Positions 16,656-26,260 of a stretch of 64,000 nucleotides of DNA are shown piece after piece (the first letter of the stretch is position 1; each line of letters begins with the position of its first letter). The notes beneath the pieces are model-generated. The model was not told where the DNA came from. It did no database searches and saw nothing but the letters and a program-made list of their open reading frames with translations. The stretch spans positions 35,261 through 99,260 of the forward strand of contig JAJDDT010000028.1 in assembly GCA_029260165.1 (NCBI GenBank), given 5' to 3'. This DNA comes from Phycisphaerae bacterium. GTDB taxonomy: Bacteria > Planctomycetota > Phycisphaerae > UBA1845. Made by a program: the position numbers and the translations under genes.

Positions 16656-17890
16656 CGTGTGGGGGGCTGACGATGTCATCGCCGCGTGGTAGAAGCATTC
16701 ATGTCCTGATGGCGGCGCCTCAGCCGATTTTTGAGCCTCGTGGGACGCCTTTTTCTGTTGTTTATCGCATTCGGGCGTTGTGCAAGGCGGGTCACCGGGT
16801 GGACCTGGTGACGTACCCGTATGGTCGTGATCCGCGGATTGATGGATTGCGGATGGTGCGGGTGCCGAAACTGCCGGGGGTTTCGGGGGTGAAGATTGGT
16901 CCGTCGGTGCCGAAGCTGTTTCTGGATGCGATGATGGCGGTTTGGATTCTGGGGATGGTTTGTCGTCGGCGGTATGACTGCATCTGGTCGCATGAGGAGG
17001 CGGGGCTTTTTTGTGGGTTGGTGTCGCGGGTGTTGGGGATTCCGCATGTTTATGACATGCATTCGGATTTGTCGCAGCAGATCGGGAATTTCAGGAAATA
17101 CAATTTGAGGCCTATCGTGGGGGTGTTTCGGGCGTGGGAGCAACTGACGTTGCGGATGAGCGACGTGGTGTTGACGATTTGCGATGATCTGTTGGAAACG
17201 GTGAGGCGGGTGGTGCCTGGCAAGCGGGTGATTCTGGCGGAGAATTACTGCACGGAGGTGGATTTTTTGGATGACGCGGTGCCGAGCGTGGAGGAGTTGC
17301 GGGAGCGGCATGGGGTCGAAAATTCGTTGGTGGCGTTGTACATCGGGTCGCTGGAGTCCTATCAGGGGATTGATATCTTGACGGGGGCTGCGACAGAGTT
17401 GAAGTCGAAGCTGAATGGCGAGACGCCGGCCTGGAAGATGTTGATTGTGGGGGGGCGTGAGGCGCAGGTGTCGTCGTTGCGGGCGGAGGTGTCGCGGCTG
17501 GGGTTGGATGGGGTTGTGGAGGTGGTGGGTTCGGTGTCGCCGCCGGTGGTGGACGTGTATGTTCGGATGTGTGATGTGCTGTTGTCGGCGCGGAGCAAGG
17601 GGACGAATGTTCCGTTGAAGTTGTACAGCTACATGAAGAGCGGGAAAGCCATTCTGGCGACGAATATTTACAGTCATACGCAGTTGTTGACGGATGAGAA
17701 TTCGGTGTTGGCGGATCCGACGGGGGAGGCGTTTGGGGAGGGTCTGGGTCGGTTGTTGGGGGATGAGGGGTTGCGAAAGCGTGTGTCGGAGAATGCGTCG
17801 CGGGAGGCGATGGCGTTTTCAAACGAGGTGTTCGAGCGGAATATTGCGATGGCGGTGGATTGGGCGATGTCGCCTGCGGGGGCGGATTGA
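16652..17890 (+). CDS. Glycosyltransferase family 4
   Basis: 412 residues; ATG at 16652 overlaps the preceding stop, and an in-frame ATG at 16673 is an alternative. GT-B fold: N-terminal domain with RGTPFSVVYRIRALCKAGH (nucleotide-sugar enzymes of this kind have a G-rich N-terminal loop) and a C-terminal donor domain with LVALYIGSLESYQGID, then VVEVVGSVSP and the acidic-containing loop ARSKGTNVPLKLYSYMKSGK. The usual EX7E motif is not obvious in that loop, which reads more like group-1 lipid or polysaccharide enzymes with a divergent donor site. Cytoplasmic. Couples to the next gene by TGATG overlap. Confidence 0.82.
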   Translation: MTCGGLTMSSPRGRSIHVLMAAPQPIFEPRGTPFSVVYRIRALCKAGHRVDLVTYPYGRDPRIDGLRMVRVPKLPGVSGVKIGPSVPKLFLDAMMAVWILGMVCRRRYDCIWSHEEAGLFCGLVSRVLGIPHVYDMHSDLSQQIGNFRKYNLRPIVGVFRAWEQLTLRMSDVVLTICDDLLETVRRVVPGKRVILAENYCTEVDFLDDAVPSVEELRERHGVENSLVALYIGSLESYQGIDILTGAATELKSKLNGETPAWKMLIVGGREAQVSSLRAEVSRLGLDGVVEVVGSVSPPVVDVYVRMCDVLLSARSKGTNVPLKLYSYMKSGKAILATNIYSHTQLLTDENSVLADPTGEAFGEGLGRLLGDEGLRKRVSENASREAMAFSNEVFERNIAMAVDWAMSPAGAD

Positions 17891-19803
17891 TGTGCGGGAT
17901 CGCGGGTTGTTTTGATCGGTCGGGTGGACGGTTGCGTGAGGCGACGGCGGCGGTGCAGGCGATGCGTCATCGGGGGCCTGATGAAACGGGGTTCTGGTCG
18001 GGGGATGGGGTGCATCTTGGGATGTGCCGGTTGGCGATCATCGCGCCGGAGGGGAACCATCAGCCGGCGAGCAACGAAGATGGCAGCGTCCGCGTCGTGT
18101 TTAACGGGCAAATCTACAACCATCCGGAATTGAAGAGGGAATTGGAGGGGGCGGGTCATCGGTTTGCGTCGGAGGGGGATTCGGAGGTGATTGTTCATGC
18201 GTATGAGGAGTGGGGGTTGGGTTTCCTCGAGCGCGTGAACGGGATGTTCGGGATTGCGATTTACGATGGTCGTGAGGAGCCGACGCTGATTCTGGCGCGG
18301 GATCGGGTGGGGATCAAGCCGTTGTATTACTGGTTGGATGACGGTTTGGTTGCGTTCGGGTCGGAAGTGAAGGCGGTGTTGTCGTTTCTGGATACGGTGC
18401 CTGGGGTGGATGCGGCGGGGATGCTGTCGCTGCTGACGTTTGAGTACATCCATGGGCCTAACACGTTGTTTGACGGGGTTCGGAAGTTGGAGCCTGGGCA
18501 TGTGATGAGCGTGACGCGTGGGAGGGTGGAGACGAGGCGGTATTGGCAGATGCCAACGCGGACGCGTGCGATGACCGAGGCGTCGGCGGTGGCTGACCTG
18601 CGACGGTTGATGTCGCAGGCTGTTGAAGCGCGGATGATTAGTGACGTGCCGTTGGGGGCGTTTCTGAGCGGCGGGATTGATTCGAGCATTATTGTGGCGC
18701 TGATGTCGCAGTGCAGCGATCGTCCGGTGGAGACGTTTTCGGTCGGGTTTGAGGATGCGACGTACAACGAGACGGGGTATGCCCGTATGGTGGCGGAGAT
18801 GCACGGGACGAAGCATCACGAGATCATGCTGAAGGTGGATTGGGATGAGTTCATGAAGCCTGTGGAGCTGATGCTGGATGATCCGATTGGGGATTTTTCG
18901 GTGTTTTCGACGTATCTGGTGAGTCGGGCGGCGCGGGAGCATGTGACGGTGGTGTTGAGCGGGGATGGTGGGGACGAGTTGTTTGGTGGGTATGACACCT
19001 ATTTGGCGGATAAGGCGGCAAGGTATTACGGGTTGCTGGGGTCGATGGTGACGAAACGGTTGGTGCCTGGGTTGATGTCGCGGGTGCGTCCGTCGCGGGC
19101 GAAGAAGGGGTTGGTGAATCGGGCGAAGGTGTTTTCGGCGGGGGCGTCTCGTGCGGCGGAGTTGGGGCATGTGCGGTGGATGATGTTTGCGGATGAGCGG
19201 ATGCGGGCGGGGTTGTTGACGGAGGATTTCGCGGCGACGGTGGGCGAGATGGACCCGGCGGATCATGTTCGCGGGATCGCGGATGGTTGCGGGTTTGATG
19301 ATCCGATGGCGCGGGACATGTATGTGGATGCGTCGTTCTATCTGCCGGAGAATATATTGCACAAGGTGGATCGGACGAGCATGGCGACGTCGTTGGAGAC
19401 GCGGGTGCCGATGTTGGATCATGGGGTCGTGGAGCTGGCGATGTCGATGCCGGCGGGTTTGCGGATTCGGGGATTTCGGCGGAAGGATATTTTGAAGCAG
19501 GCGTTTGGGGATTTGCTGCCGCCCGCGATTTTGAAGCGCGGCAAGGAGGGGTTCAGCACGCCGATGAAGCATTGGTTGCGGGGGCCGTTGAAAGGGATGA
19601 TGGGGGATGTGTTGAGTGAGACGCGGTTGAAGCGTGATGGGTATTTCAAGGCGGGGGCGGTTGAGGGGATGAAGCGGGCGCATCTGGCGGAGGAGGCGGA
19701 CCATGCGCATGTGCTGTGGTCGATGATGCTGTTTTGTATGTGGGTGGATCGGTATCAGTCGGTGGGGCGGACTGCCCGGCGGGCGGAGGTGGTGGGGTCA
19801 TGA
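17890..19803 (+). CDS. Asparagine synthetase B-like amidotransferase
   Basis: 637 residues. The start ATG at 17890 overlaps the previous stop (TGATG) and gives MCGIAGCF, where Cys2 is the glutaminase nucleophile after methionine removal. The class II glutaminase domain covers about residues 1-210 (RHRGPDETG, VVFNGQIYN). The synthetase domain follows with the ATP pyrophosphatase loop FLSGGIDSS and later SGDGGDELFGGY. Full-length and with all motifs present. In polysaccharide and natural-product clusters such proteins often amidate a carboxylate on a sugar or acyl group instead of making asparagine, and the company kept here (GTs, methyltransferase) favours that. Coupled by ATGA to the methyltransferase. 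Confidence 0.9.
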   Translation: MCGIAGCFDRSGGRLREATAAVQAMRHRGPDETGFWSGDGVHLGMCRLAIIAPEGNHQPASNEDGSVRVVFNGQIYNHPELKRELEGAGHRFASEGDSEVIVHAYEEWGLGFLERVNGMFGIAIYDGREEPTLILARDRVGIKPLYYWLDDGLVAFGSEVKAVLSFLDTVPGVDAAGMLSLLTFEYIHGPNTLFDGVRKLEPGHVMSVTRGRVETRRYWQMPTRTRAMTEASAVADLRRLMSQAVEARMISDVPLGAFLSGGIDSSIIVALMSQCSDRPVETFSVGFEDATYNETGYARMVAEMHGTKHHEIMLKVDWDEFMKPVELMLDDPIGDFSVFSTYLVSRAAREHVTVVLSGDGGDELFGGYDTYLADKAARYYGLLGSMVTKRLVPGLMSRVRPSRAKKGLVNRAKVFSAGASRAAELGHVRWMMFADERMRAGLLTEDFAATVGEMDPADHVRGIADGCGFDDPMARDMYVDASFYLPENILHKVDRTSMATSLETRVPMLDHGVVELAMSMPAGLRIRGFRRKDILKQAFGDLLPPAILKRGKEGFSTPMKHWLRGPLKGMMGDVLSETRLKRDGYFKAGAVEGMKRAHLAEEADHAHVLWSMMLFCMWVDRYQSVGRTARRAEVVGS

Positions 19804-20591
19804 CGGCGGGTGTAATGGAAGAGCGGCAGTCGATGGATGGGTATCAGGCGATCGCAGCCTATTGGAATGAACATATCCACGATCTGTCGATCGCAACGAA
19901 GCCTATCGGAACGAAAGGTTTTTTCGACGAGCTGGACGCGTATCGGTTTGATAAGTTGCGGTATTTGCCGAGGGTCGTGGATTTTTCGGGGTATGGGGGG
20001 AAGAAGTTGCTGGAGGTGGGTTGCGGGATCGGGATTGATCTGGTGCGGTTTGCGTCGGGTGGTGCGGAGGTGACGGGGATCGATCTGGCGTCGCGGTCGA
20101 TTGAGTTGTCGCGGCAGAATTTCGAGCAGCATGACGTGAGCGGTGCGTTTGAGGTGATGAATGGGGAGGCGATGTCGTTTGAGGATGCGTCGTTTGATGT
20201 GGTGTATGCGCACGGGGTGTTGCAGTACACGATGAATCCGGAAGCGATGGCGGCGGAGGTTTTTCGCGTGTTGAAACCCGGCGGGACGGCGATATTTATG
20301 GGGTACAACCGTCGGTCGTGGTTGCGGTTGATGTCGGTACTGTTGCGGACGCCGTTGGAGCATATGGACGCGCCGTGGTATCGGATGTTTACGTCGGGCG
20401 AGATGCGTGGGATGACGAGGCTGTTTTCGGAGGTTCGGTTGACATATGAGCGGTTTCCGGTGCCGACGAAATTGCACAAGGGATGGAAGGCGACGTTGTA
20501 CAATGGTGTTTTCGTGCGGGGGTTTAACCTTCTGCCGAGGTTTTTGACGGGCTGGACGGGTTGGCATCTGATGGTGTTTGCGCGCAGGTAG
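19800..20591 (+). CDS. Class I SAM methyltransferase (first of three related)
   Basis: 263 residues; ATG at 19800 overlaps the amidotransferase stop. Motif I is LLEVGCGIGIDLVRFA, acidic motif GIDLASRSIEL, and motif IV region FDVVYAHGVLQYT, then RVLKPGGTAIF. The protein shares its N-terminal YWNEHIHD...GTKGFFDELDAYRFDKL arrangement and C-terminal LYNGVFVRGFNLLPRF with the two methyltransferases at 29624 and 30461, so they form a subfamily. Cytoplasmic. Substrate is likely a cluster intermediate. Confidence 0.85.
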   Translation: MTAGVMEERQSMDGYQAIAAYWNEHIHDLSIATKPIGTKGFFDELDAYRFDKLRYLPRVVDFSGYGGKKLLEVGCGIGIDLVRFASGGAEVTGIDLASRSIELSRQNFEQHDVSGAFEVMNGEAMSFEDASFDVVYAHGVLQYTMNPEAMAAEVFRVLKPGGTAIFMGYNRRSWLRLMSVLLRTPLEHMDAPWYRMFTSGEMRGMTRLFSEVRLTYERFPVPTKLHKGWKATLYNGVFVRGFNLLPRFLTGWTGWHLMVFARR

Positions 20592-22307
20592 GTGTCTGTG
20601 AAGCGGGATATCAAACAACTGGGTGATGGTGAGTTCGATGTGCTGGTGATCGGTGCGGGGATCAATGGTGCGTGCGTGGCGCGGGATGCTGCGATGCGGG
20701 GGTTGCGGACGGCGCTGGTGGATGCGGGGGATTTTGGGGCGGGGACGTCGTCGAACAGTTTGCGGATCGTGCATGGTGGATTGCGGTATTTGCAGCATCT
20801 GGATTTTCGACGGATGCGGGAGTCGATTCGAGAGCGGTCGATGTGGTTGCGGATCGCGCCGCATCTGGTGCATCCGTTGCCGTGTCTGGCGGCGACGTCG
20901 GGTCGGGGGATGCGGAGTCGGATGGCGTTTCGGGCTGCTTTCGCGGTGAATGATCTGGTGGGGTGGGATCGGAATCGGGGGCTGGAGGCGAGTCGGCGGT
21001 TGGCTGCGGGGCGGTTGTTGTCGCGGGATGAGACGTTGAAATTGTATCCGGGTGGTGATGCGGCGACGGTGACTGGTGGGGCGGTCTGGTCCGACGGGCA
21101 GATGTTTCATTCGGAGCGGTTGGTGTTGGCGGTGTTGGCGGACGCGGTTCGGTGTGGGGCGGTGGTTGCGAATTATGTGCGGGTGGATGGGTTGGAGGTG
21201 GCAGCGGGGCGGATTCGGGCGGTGCGGGTTCGGGATGAGGTTGGCGGGGAGGATTTTGAGATTCGGGCGAAGGTGACGGTGAATGCGAGTGGTCCTGCGG
21301 TGGATCGACTGGTCGGGCGGGCGTTGGGTCGGACGGATGGGAAATGTAGGGTGGTGTTGTCCAAGGCGATGAACCTGCTGACCAAACGGATTGCGGGGCG
21401 CGTGGCTGTCGGGGTGCCCAGTCGTTATCGTGATCCGAACTCGGTGGTGGATCATGGATCGCGGTTGTTGTTTGTGACGCCCTGGCGGGGATTGTCGATG
21501 ACGGGGACGACGCATTTCGCGTTTGAGGGTGATCCGGCTGATTTTCGGGTGACCGAGGCGGATGTGGCGGGTTTTGTGGCTGAGATCAACGCGGCTTGTC
21601 CGGCGGCGAAGTTGACGTTGGATGATGTGGCGGGTGTGTTGGGTGGGTTGTTGCCGGCGGTGACGGGGAAGGAAGGGGAGGCGGGTGTGCGATTGATGCA
21701 GCATCACCGGGTGATGGATCATGCGAGGCTGGATGGTGTGGAGGGGTTGGTGAGTCTGGTGGGGGTGAAGTATACGACGTCGCGGATGGCGGCGGAGCAG
21801 GTGGTGGATTTGGTTTGTCGGAAGTCGGCGATGACGGCGCGGAAGTGCGAGACGGGGCAGCGGGCGTTGTTTGAGATGGGTGATGATGGGTATGACGCGT
21901 TTGAAGCGGCGGCTGTTGATCGGTTGAAGGTGAGGATGGGTGATGAGGCGGCGGCTGGGTTGACGCGAATGTATGGTGCGGAGGTTGATGGATTGTTGTC
22001 GATGTTGGATGGGGAGGGTTCGGTGGGGGAGGCGGAGTTGGATGAGGTGACGACGCGATGGGGGGTTCGGCGGGAGATGGCGGTGCGGTTGGGGGATGTG
22101 GTTTTCCGTCGGTCGGATTTGGGGTCGTGCGGTCGGGTGGGTGAGGAGCGTTTGAGGCGGGTGGCGCGGGTGATGGCTGACGAGATGGGGTGGGATGAGA
22201 ATCGTGAGCGGGAGGAGATTGACGTGGTGAGGAAGGGATTTCGGGCGTGGTGTGGTTCGGTTGAGAAGACGACGGTTGCGAGGGCGTCTGTGGAGAAGGT
22301 TGGCTGA
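20592..22307 (+). CDS. GlpD-like FAD-dependent glycerol-3-phosphate dehydrogenase/oxidoreductase
   Basis: 571 residues from GTG at 20592, directly abutting the methyltransferase stop. FAD site DVLVIGAGINGACVARDAA (GxGxxG), followed by the GlpD signature SSNSLRIVHGGLRYLQH. The C-terminal DAO-C domain has LVSLVGVKYTTSRMAAE, the counterpart of the GlpD GGKYTT block. Size is right for a full GlpD. It would oxidise glycerol-3-phosphate or a related alpha-hydroxy compound and pass electrons to quinone at the membrane. Its place inside the operon with TGATG coupling to the next SDR suggests a pathway-specific substrate, possibly a glycerol-derived unit; that is inference. Confidence 0.85.
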   Translation: MSVKRDIKQLGDGEFDVLVIGAGINGACVARDAAMRGLRTALVDAGDFGAGTSSNSLRIVHGGLRYLQHLDFRRMRESIRERSMWLRIAPHLVHPLPCLAATSGRGMRSRMAFRAAFAVNDLVGWDRNRGLEASRRLAAGRLLSRDETLKLYPGGDAATVTGGAVWSDGQMFHSERLVLAVLADAVRCGAVVANYVRVDGLEVAAGRIRAVRVRDEVGGEDFEIRAKVTVNASGPAVDRLVGRALGRTDGKCRVVLSKAMNLLTKRIAGRVAVGVPSRYRDPNSVVDHGSRLLFVTPWRGLSMTGTTHFAFEGDPADFRVTEADVAGFVAEINAACPAAKLTLDDVAGVLGGLLPAVTGKEGEAGVRLMQHHRVMDHARLDGVEGLVSLVGVKYTTSRMAAEQVVDLVCRKSAMTARKCETGQRALFEMGDDGYDAFEAAAVDRLKVRMGDEAAAGLTRMYGAEVDGLLSMLDGEGSVGEAELDEVTTRWGVRREMAVRLGDVVFRRSDLGSCGRVGEERLRRVARVMADEMGWDENREREEIDVVRKGFRAWCGSVEKTTVARASVEKVG

Positions 22308-23296
22308 TGGAACGACCGACGACGTTGGTGACGGGTGCGAACGGGTACACGGGGAGTATGTTGTGTCAGTATTTGGCGAGGAAAGGCGTACCGACGCGGG
22401 CGATGTATTATGGTCCGGATGGGAAGCCTGATTTTTCGCATGAGAATCTGGAACTGGTTCCGGGGGATGTTCGGAATCGCGGTGATATAGAGAAGGCGCT
22501 GGGTGGGATTGAGATTGTTCATCATTTGGCGGCGTTGTATCGGCCTGTGAATGTGACGAACCGCGACTATGAGGACGTGAACATCGGTGGGACGCGGAAC
22601 ATGCTGGAGTTGTCTGCGGAGGCGGGTGTGAAGCGGTTCGTGCATTGCAGCACGATTGGTGTGCATGGGCATGTGGAGAACCCGCCCGGTCCTGAGACGG
22701 CGCCGATCAAGCCTGATGATTATTATCAGGAGACGAAATACGAGGGAGAGGTGTTGGCCAGGACGCTGGGTCCTGAGTTGGGTTTGAAGGTGGCGGTGAT
22801 TCGACCTGCGGCGATTTATGGATCGCGTGAGAAGCGGTTTTTGAAGTTGGCGCAGTTGATCAAGAGTCGCAGGTTTATGATGTTCGGCAGTGGGCGGGTG
22901 TTGTATCACTGGATCCATATTGACGATTTGTGTTGGGCGTTTGAGGAATGTGGGAAGAATGAGGCTGCCGTCGGTCAGACGTATATTATTGCGGATGACG
23001 GGGCGATCTATTTGAATGACGTGTTGCGGATTTACGGTGAGGCGATGGGGGTTGAGCCGCCGAAAATGCGCTGGCCGCTGTGGATGCTGATGATTCCGTC
23101 GACGATGGTGGAGTTTGCGTGCAAGCCGTTCGGGATCAATCCGCCGTTGCATCGACGACGATGTGAGTGGTTCTGGTCGACGCGGGCGTTTGATGTTTCC
23201 AAAGCGAAGACGGAGTTGGGATATCAGCCGAAGGTGAAGGTCGAGGATGGGTTGGTGGACATGATTCGGTCGTACGAAGAGGCGGGTTGGTTGTAG
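22307..23296 (+). CDS. NAD-dependent epimerase/dehydratase (extended SDR), second copy
   Basis: 329 residues; ATG at 22307 overlaps the GlpD-like stop. TTLVTGANGYTGSMLCQYLA is the NAD(P) site, HCSTIGVHGH and YYQETKYEGE supply Ser and the Tyr-x-x-x-Lys pair. The C-terminal half contains the substrate-binding part (GSGRVLYHWIHIDDL). Differs clearly from the SDR at 13161. Probably acts on a nucleotide sugar or a ketone intermediate of the cluster. Ten bases separate it from the acyltransferase gene. Confidence 0.85.
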   Translation: MERPTTLVTGANGYTGSMLCQYLARKGVPTRAMYYGPDGKPDFSHENLELVPGDVRNRGDIEKALGGIEIVHHLAALYRPVNVTNRDYEDVNIGGTRNMLELSAEAGVKRFVHCSTIGVHGHVENPPGPETAPIKPDDYYQETKYEGEVLARTLGPELGLKVAVIRPAAIYGSREKRFLKLAQLIKSRRFMMFGSGRVLYHWIHIDDLCWAFEECGKNEAAVGQTYIIADDGAIYLNDVLRIYGEAMGVEPPKMRWPLWMLMIPSTMVEFACKPFGINPPLHRRRCEWFWSTRAFDVSKAKTELGYQPKVKVEDGLVDMIRSYEEAGWL

Positions 23297-23305
23297 GGGG
23301 CGACG

Positions 23306-24100
23306 ATGGCGTTGACGGGTGACAAGTTGAACAAGGCGCATGCGAAGGTGACGGACAAGTCGCAGTCGGCGATGAAGCGATATCAGCATGTTGTCGTCGG
23401 GTCGACGAGTATGCTGTTCCTGCTGCGGTTTGAACTGGTGACGATGTTGTTCGGGGGGATGTATGGGGCTGCTGGGTTGTGGTTTCGGCAGAAAGCGTTT
23501 TGCAGGTTGTTCAAGCGTGTCGGGCGTGGGGTGGTGTTTGGTCGGAATCTGACGATTCGTCATCCGCGGAAGATTGAGATCGGTGACAACGTTGTGATTT
23601 CGGATGGTTGTGTGTTGGATGCGGTGGGGGAGCAGAATCGTGGGATACGGATCGGGGATGGGGTGATGATGGGTCAGAACGCGATGCTGCGGTGCAAGAA
23701 CGGGGATATTGATGTTGGTGCGCGGACGGGGTTGGGGGCGAACAGTGCCGTTTATGCGACGGGTGGTAATCATGTGCGGATCGGGTCGGATGCATTGATT
23801 GCGCCGTTTGTGTACATCGGTGGCGGGCAATATCACCACGAGCGGACGGACGTGCCGATTGTCGAGCAGGGGGCGAATCCGCGGGGTGGGAATGAGATCG
23901 GGGACGGGGTTTGGTTGGGAGCGCGGGTGACGGTGATCGACGGGGCGCACGTTGGGCGGGACACGATTGTGTCGGCTGGTTCGATGGTGATGCACGAGTT
24001 GCCGGGGTATGCGATCGCGGGTGGGGTGCCTGCGCGGGTGGTGCGGATGCGTGATCGTGATGAGCCTGTGGTGTCGGAATCTGCGGTGGTCAGCGTCTGA
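23306..24100 (+). CDS. Left-handed beta-helix (hexapeptide) acyltransferase
   Basis: 264 residues. An N-terminal hydrophobic stretch (about 30-55) precedes hexapeptide repeats: IEIGDNVVISDGCVLDAVG, IRIGDGVMMGQNAMLRCK, IDVGARTGLGANSAVYA, GDGVWLGARVTVIDGAHVG and the closing YAIAGGVPARVVRMRD. These build the LbH trimer of WbbJ/maltose-acetyltransferase type enzymes using acetyl-CoA or another acyl-CoA. The histidines in GGNHVRIG and GGGQYHHE are candidates for the catalytic base. The enzyme probably O-acylates the glycan. It is last before a 114-base gap and the E1 gene. Confidence 0.85.
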   Translation: MALTGDKLNKAHAKVTDKSQSAMKRYQHVVVGSTSMLFLLRFELVTMLFGGMYGAAGLWFRQKAFCRLFKRVGRGVVFGRNLTIRHPRKIEIGDNVVISDGCVLDAVGEQNRGIRIGDGVMMGQNAMLRCKNGDIDVGARTGLGANSAVYATGGNHVRIGSDALIAPFVYIGGGQYHHERTDVPIVEQGANPRGGNEIGDGVWLGARVTVIDGAHVGRDTIVSAGSMVMHELPGYAIAGGVPARVVRMRDRDEPVVSESAVVSV

Positions 24101-24214
24101 CGGTGCGCGTCGTTGGACGCGCCTGTTTCCCAAGGTACGATAATCCCTGCGATGGTGGGTTTGCGTCGGTTGGGGTGTGCGTTGGCTGACGACCTCTTGA
24201 TGTAAGGGTCGTGG

Positions 24215-26260
24215 TTGGCGGTGATAGTCGATAGTGGGAATGGATGTGTAACGACGGAAAGCAAGTCCGATAAAATGATTTCGGGGAGACTGCGACACGT
24301 TGATGGTGGGTCGAAACGGGAGGTGTCTATCGACCTTCATTCCCGTGCGATGTTAATCCGCGCGGTGGAGCAGCGGTTATTGGACCTGTTTTCGCAGGGT
24401 AAGCTGTTCGGGACGGTGCACACATGCATTGGTCAGGAATGGGTTGGCGTCGCGGTGGCTGATGCGTTGCGCGATGGGGATTTGATATTCAGCAATCATC
24501 GGTGCCATGGTCATTTTCTGGCGCGGACGGACGACGTCGTGGGGTTGATGGCGGAGATCATGGGCAAGCAGACGGGGGTTTGTGGTGGTCGTGGGGGTAG
24601 TCAGCATATCTGCTCGCAGGGGGTGTTCAGCAACGGGATTCAGGGCAGCATCGCGCCGGTGGCGGCGGGTCTCGCCATGTCGCAGCAGATGGCGGGCGAG
24701 GGGAACATCACCACGTTGTTTATCGGTGACGGGACGTTGGGTGAGGGGACGCTTTATGAGACGTTGAACATCGTGTCGAAGTGGCGGTTGCCGTTGTTTA
24801 TCGTTCTGGAATACAACGGATACGCGCAGAGCACGTCGCAGGAGCAGACGTTGGCGGGCGAGATTTGTCTGCGGGCTGCGTCGTTCGGGATTCGGACGGA
24901 TCGTGCGGATACATGGCATCCTGAGGTGTTGCTGGGGGCGGTGTCGGAGGGGGTTGATTATGTGCGGACGGAGGGCAAGCCTGCGTTTTTGCGGGTGGAT
25001 ACCTATCGGTTGATGGCGCATTCGAAGGGGGATGACGATCGCGATCCGGACGAGGTGCGGAAGTACTGGGATCGTGATCCGATCGTGGTGTTTTCGCGGG
25101 AGCAGGCTGACGCGCATGAACGGATTCAACGCGAGGTTGGTGCGCGGGTGGATCATGCGGTCGCGCAGGCGGAGTCGGCTCCGTTGGCGGAGCCTTCGGT
25201 TGTTGCTGACGAATTTGCGCGACGGCGGAAGATCGTTTGGTCGCCAACGACGTTTGAAGAGAAGGATCGCGTCGTGGGTCGGATTCATGCGGCGCTTGCG
25301 GGGAAGCTTGAGTCTGATGAGCGGACGGTGATTATTGGGGAGGATATTGAGGGTCCGTATGGTGGGGCGTTCAAGGTTACGAAGGATTTGAGCGAGCGGT
25401 ATCCGGGGCGGGTTCGGAACACGCCGATCAGTGAGGCTGCGATTGTTGGAATTGGGGGTGGTCTTGCGCTCAACGGTCAGCGTCCGATCGTGGAGATCAT
25501 GTTCGGTGATTTTCTGACGCTGTGTTGCGATCAGTTGATGAACTCGGCGGCGAAGTTTCGGTACATGTACAACGATCAGGTGCGGGTGCCGCTGATCGTG
25601 CGGACGCCGATGGGCGGCAAGCGTGGGTATGGTCCGACGCATAGCCAATCGATTGAGAAGTATTTTCTGGGGATTCCGGATACATGGATGTTGGCGGTGC
25701 ATCATCGTTACGATCCGTTTTCGTTGTACGAATCGCTTTTTTCGTTGATTGATCGACCGACGGTGGTTATCGAGAATAAGCTGTTGTACGGCGTGCGGGT
25801 TGGTGAGGGTGTGCCGGCCGGTTTTTTTCTGGAGCATTCGGATGATCCGTTTCCGACGACGCGGTTGCGACCTGATGGTGCGGCTGATGCGACGGTGTTG
25901 TGTTATGGGGGGATGTTGCCGGATGTCGAGCGTGCGGTCGGGGTGTTGTTCGACGAGCATGATATCGTGTGTGAGGTGATTTGTCCGACGCGGTTGTATC
26001 CGTTGGATCCCTGGCCTATCGTCGGGTCGGTTGAGAAGACGGGTCGTTTGCTGGTGGTTGAGGAGGGGGTTTCGTTCGCGGCGTTTGGGGCGGAGGTTGC
26101 GGCGAAGATTGTGGAGCGGTGTTCGGGTGTGTTGAAAGCGTTCAAGCGGGTGGGATCGCCTGAGCATGCGATTCCGACGTGCGGTCCGCTGGAAAAGGCG
26201 TTGCTGCCGGGGGTTGGGCATATCGTGGAGGGTGTGCGGGAGTTGGTTGAAGATGTCTGA
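24215..26260 (+). CDS. Fused E1 alpha/beta 2-oxoacid dehydrogenase (TPP-dependent)
   Basis: 681 residues. The TTG at 24215 has AAGGG six bases upstream; ATG 24275 is the alternative and keeps all conserved sequence. The alpha half (to about residue 330) has the TPP-magnesium motif GDGTLGEG ... LEYNGYAQ (residues 171-203) and HRCHGHFLA. The beta half starts near 345: VIIGEDIEGPYGGAFKVT, TPISEAAIVGIGGGLALNG, and ends with the transketolase C-terminal domain (VICPTRLYPLDPWPI). This is the E1 of branched-chain, acetoin or pyruvate-type complexes in one polypeptide. It decarboxylates a 2-oxoacid and hands the acyl group to a lipoyl arm, here the E2 gene that overlaps its end by 8 bases. No E3 gene is in view. 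Confidence 0.9.
   Translation: MAVIVDSGNGCVTTESKSDKMISGRLRHVDGGSKREVSIDLHSRAMLIRAVEQRLLDLFSQGKLFGTVHTCIGQEWVGVAVADALRDGDLIFSNHRCHGHFLARTDDVVGLMAEIMGKQTGVCGGRGGSQHICSQGVFSNGIQGSIAPVAAGLAMSQQMAGEGNITTLFIGDGTLGEGTLYETLNIVSKWRLPLFIVLEYNGYAQSTSQEQTLAGEICLRAASFGIRTDRADTWHPEVLLGAVSEGVDYVRTEGKPAFLRVDTYRLMAHSKGDDDRDPDEVRKYWDRDPIVVFSREQADAHERIQREVGARVDHAVAQAESAPLAEPSVVADEFARRRKIVWSPTTFEEKDRVVGRIHAALAGKLESDERTVIIGEDIEGPYGGAFKVTKDLSERYPGRVRNTPISEAAIVGIGGGLALNGQRPIVEIMFGDFLTLCCDQLMNSAAKFRYMYNDQVRVPLIVRTPMGGKRGYGPTHSQSIEKYFLGIPDTWMLAVHHRYDPFSLYESLFSLIDRPTVVIENKLLYGVRVGEGVPAGFFLEHSDDPFPTTRLRPDGAADATVLCYGGMLPDVERAVGVLFDEHDIVCEVICPTRLYPLDPWPIVGSVEKTGRLLVVEEGVSFAAFGAEVAAKIVERCSGVLKAFKRVGSPEHAIPTCGPLEKALLPGVGHIVEGVRELVEDV

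Noticed and set aside
24102..24144. Hairpin GCGCGTC/GACGCGC plus GATAAT before the E1 gene, considered as terminator and promoter
   Set aside because: There is no T-tract, and the nearest -35-like TTGGAC is 20 bases from the -10; too weak to annotate.
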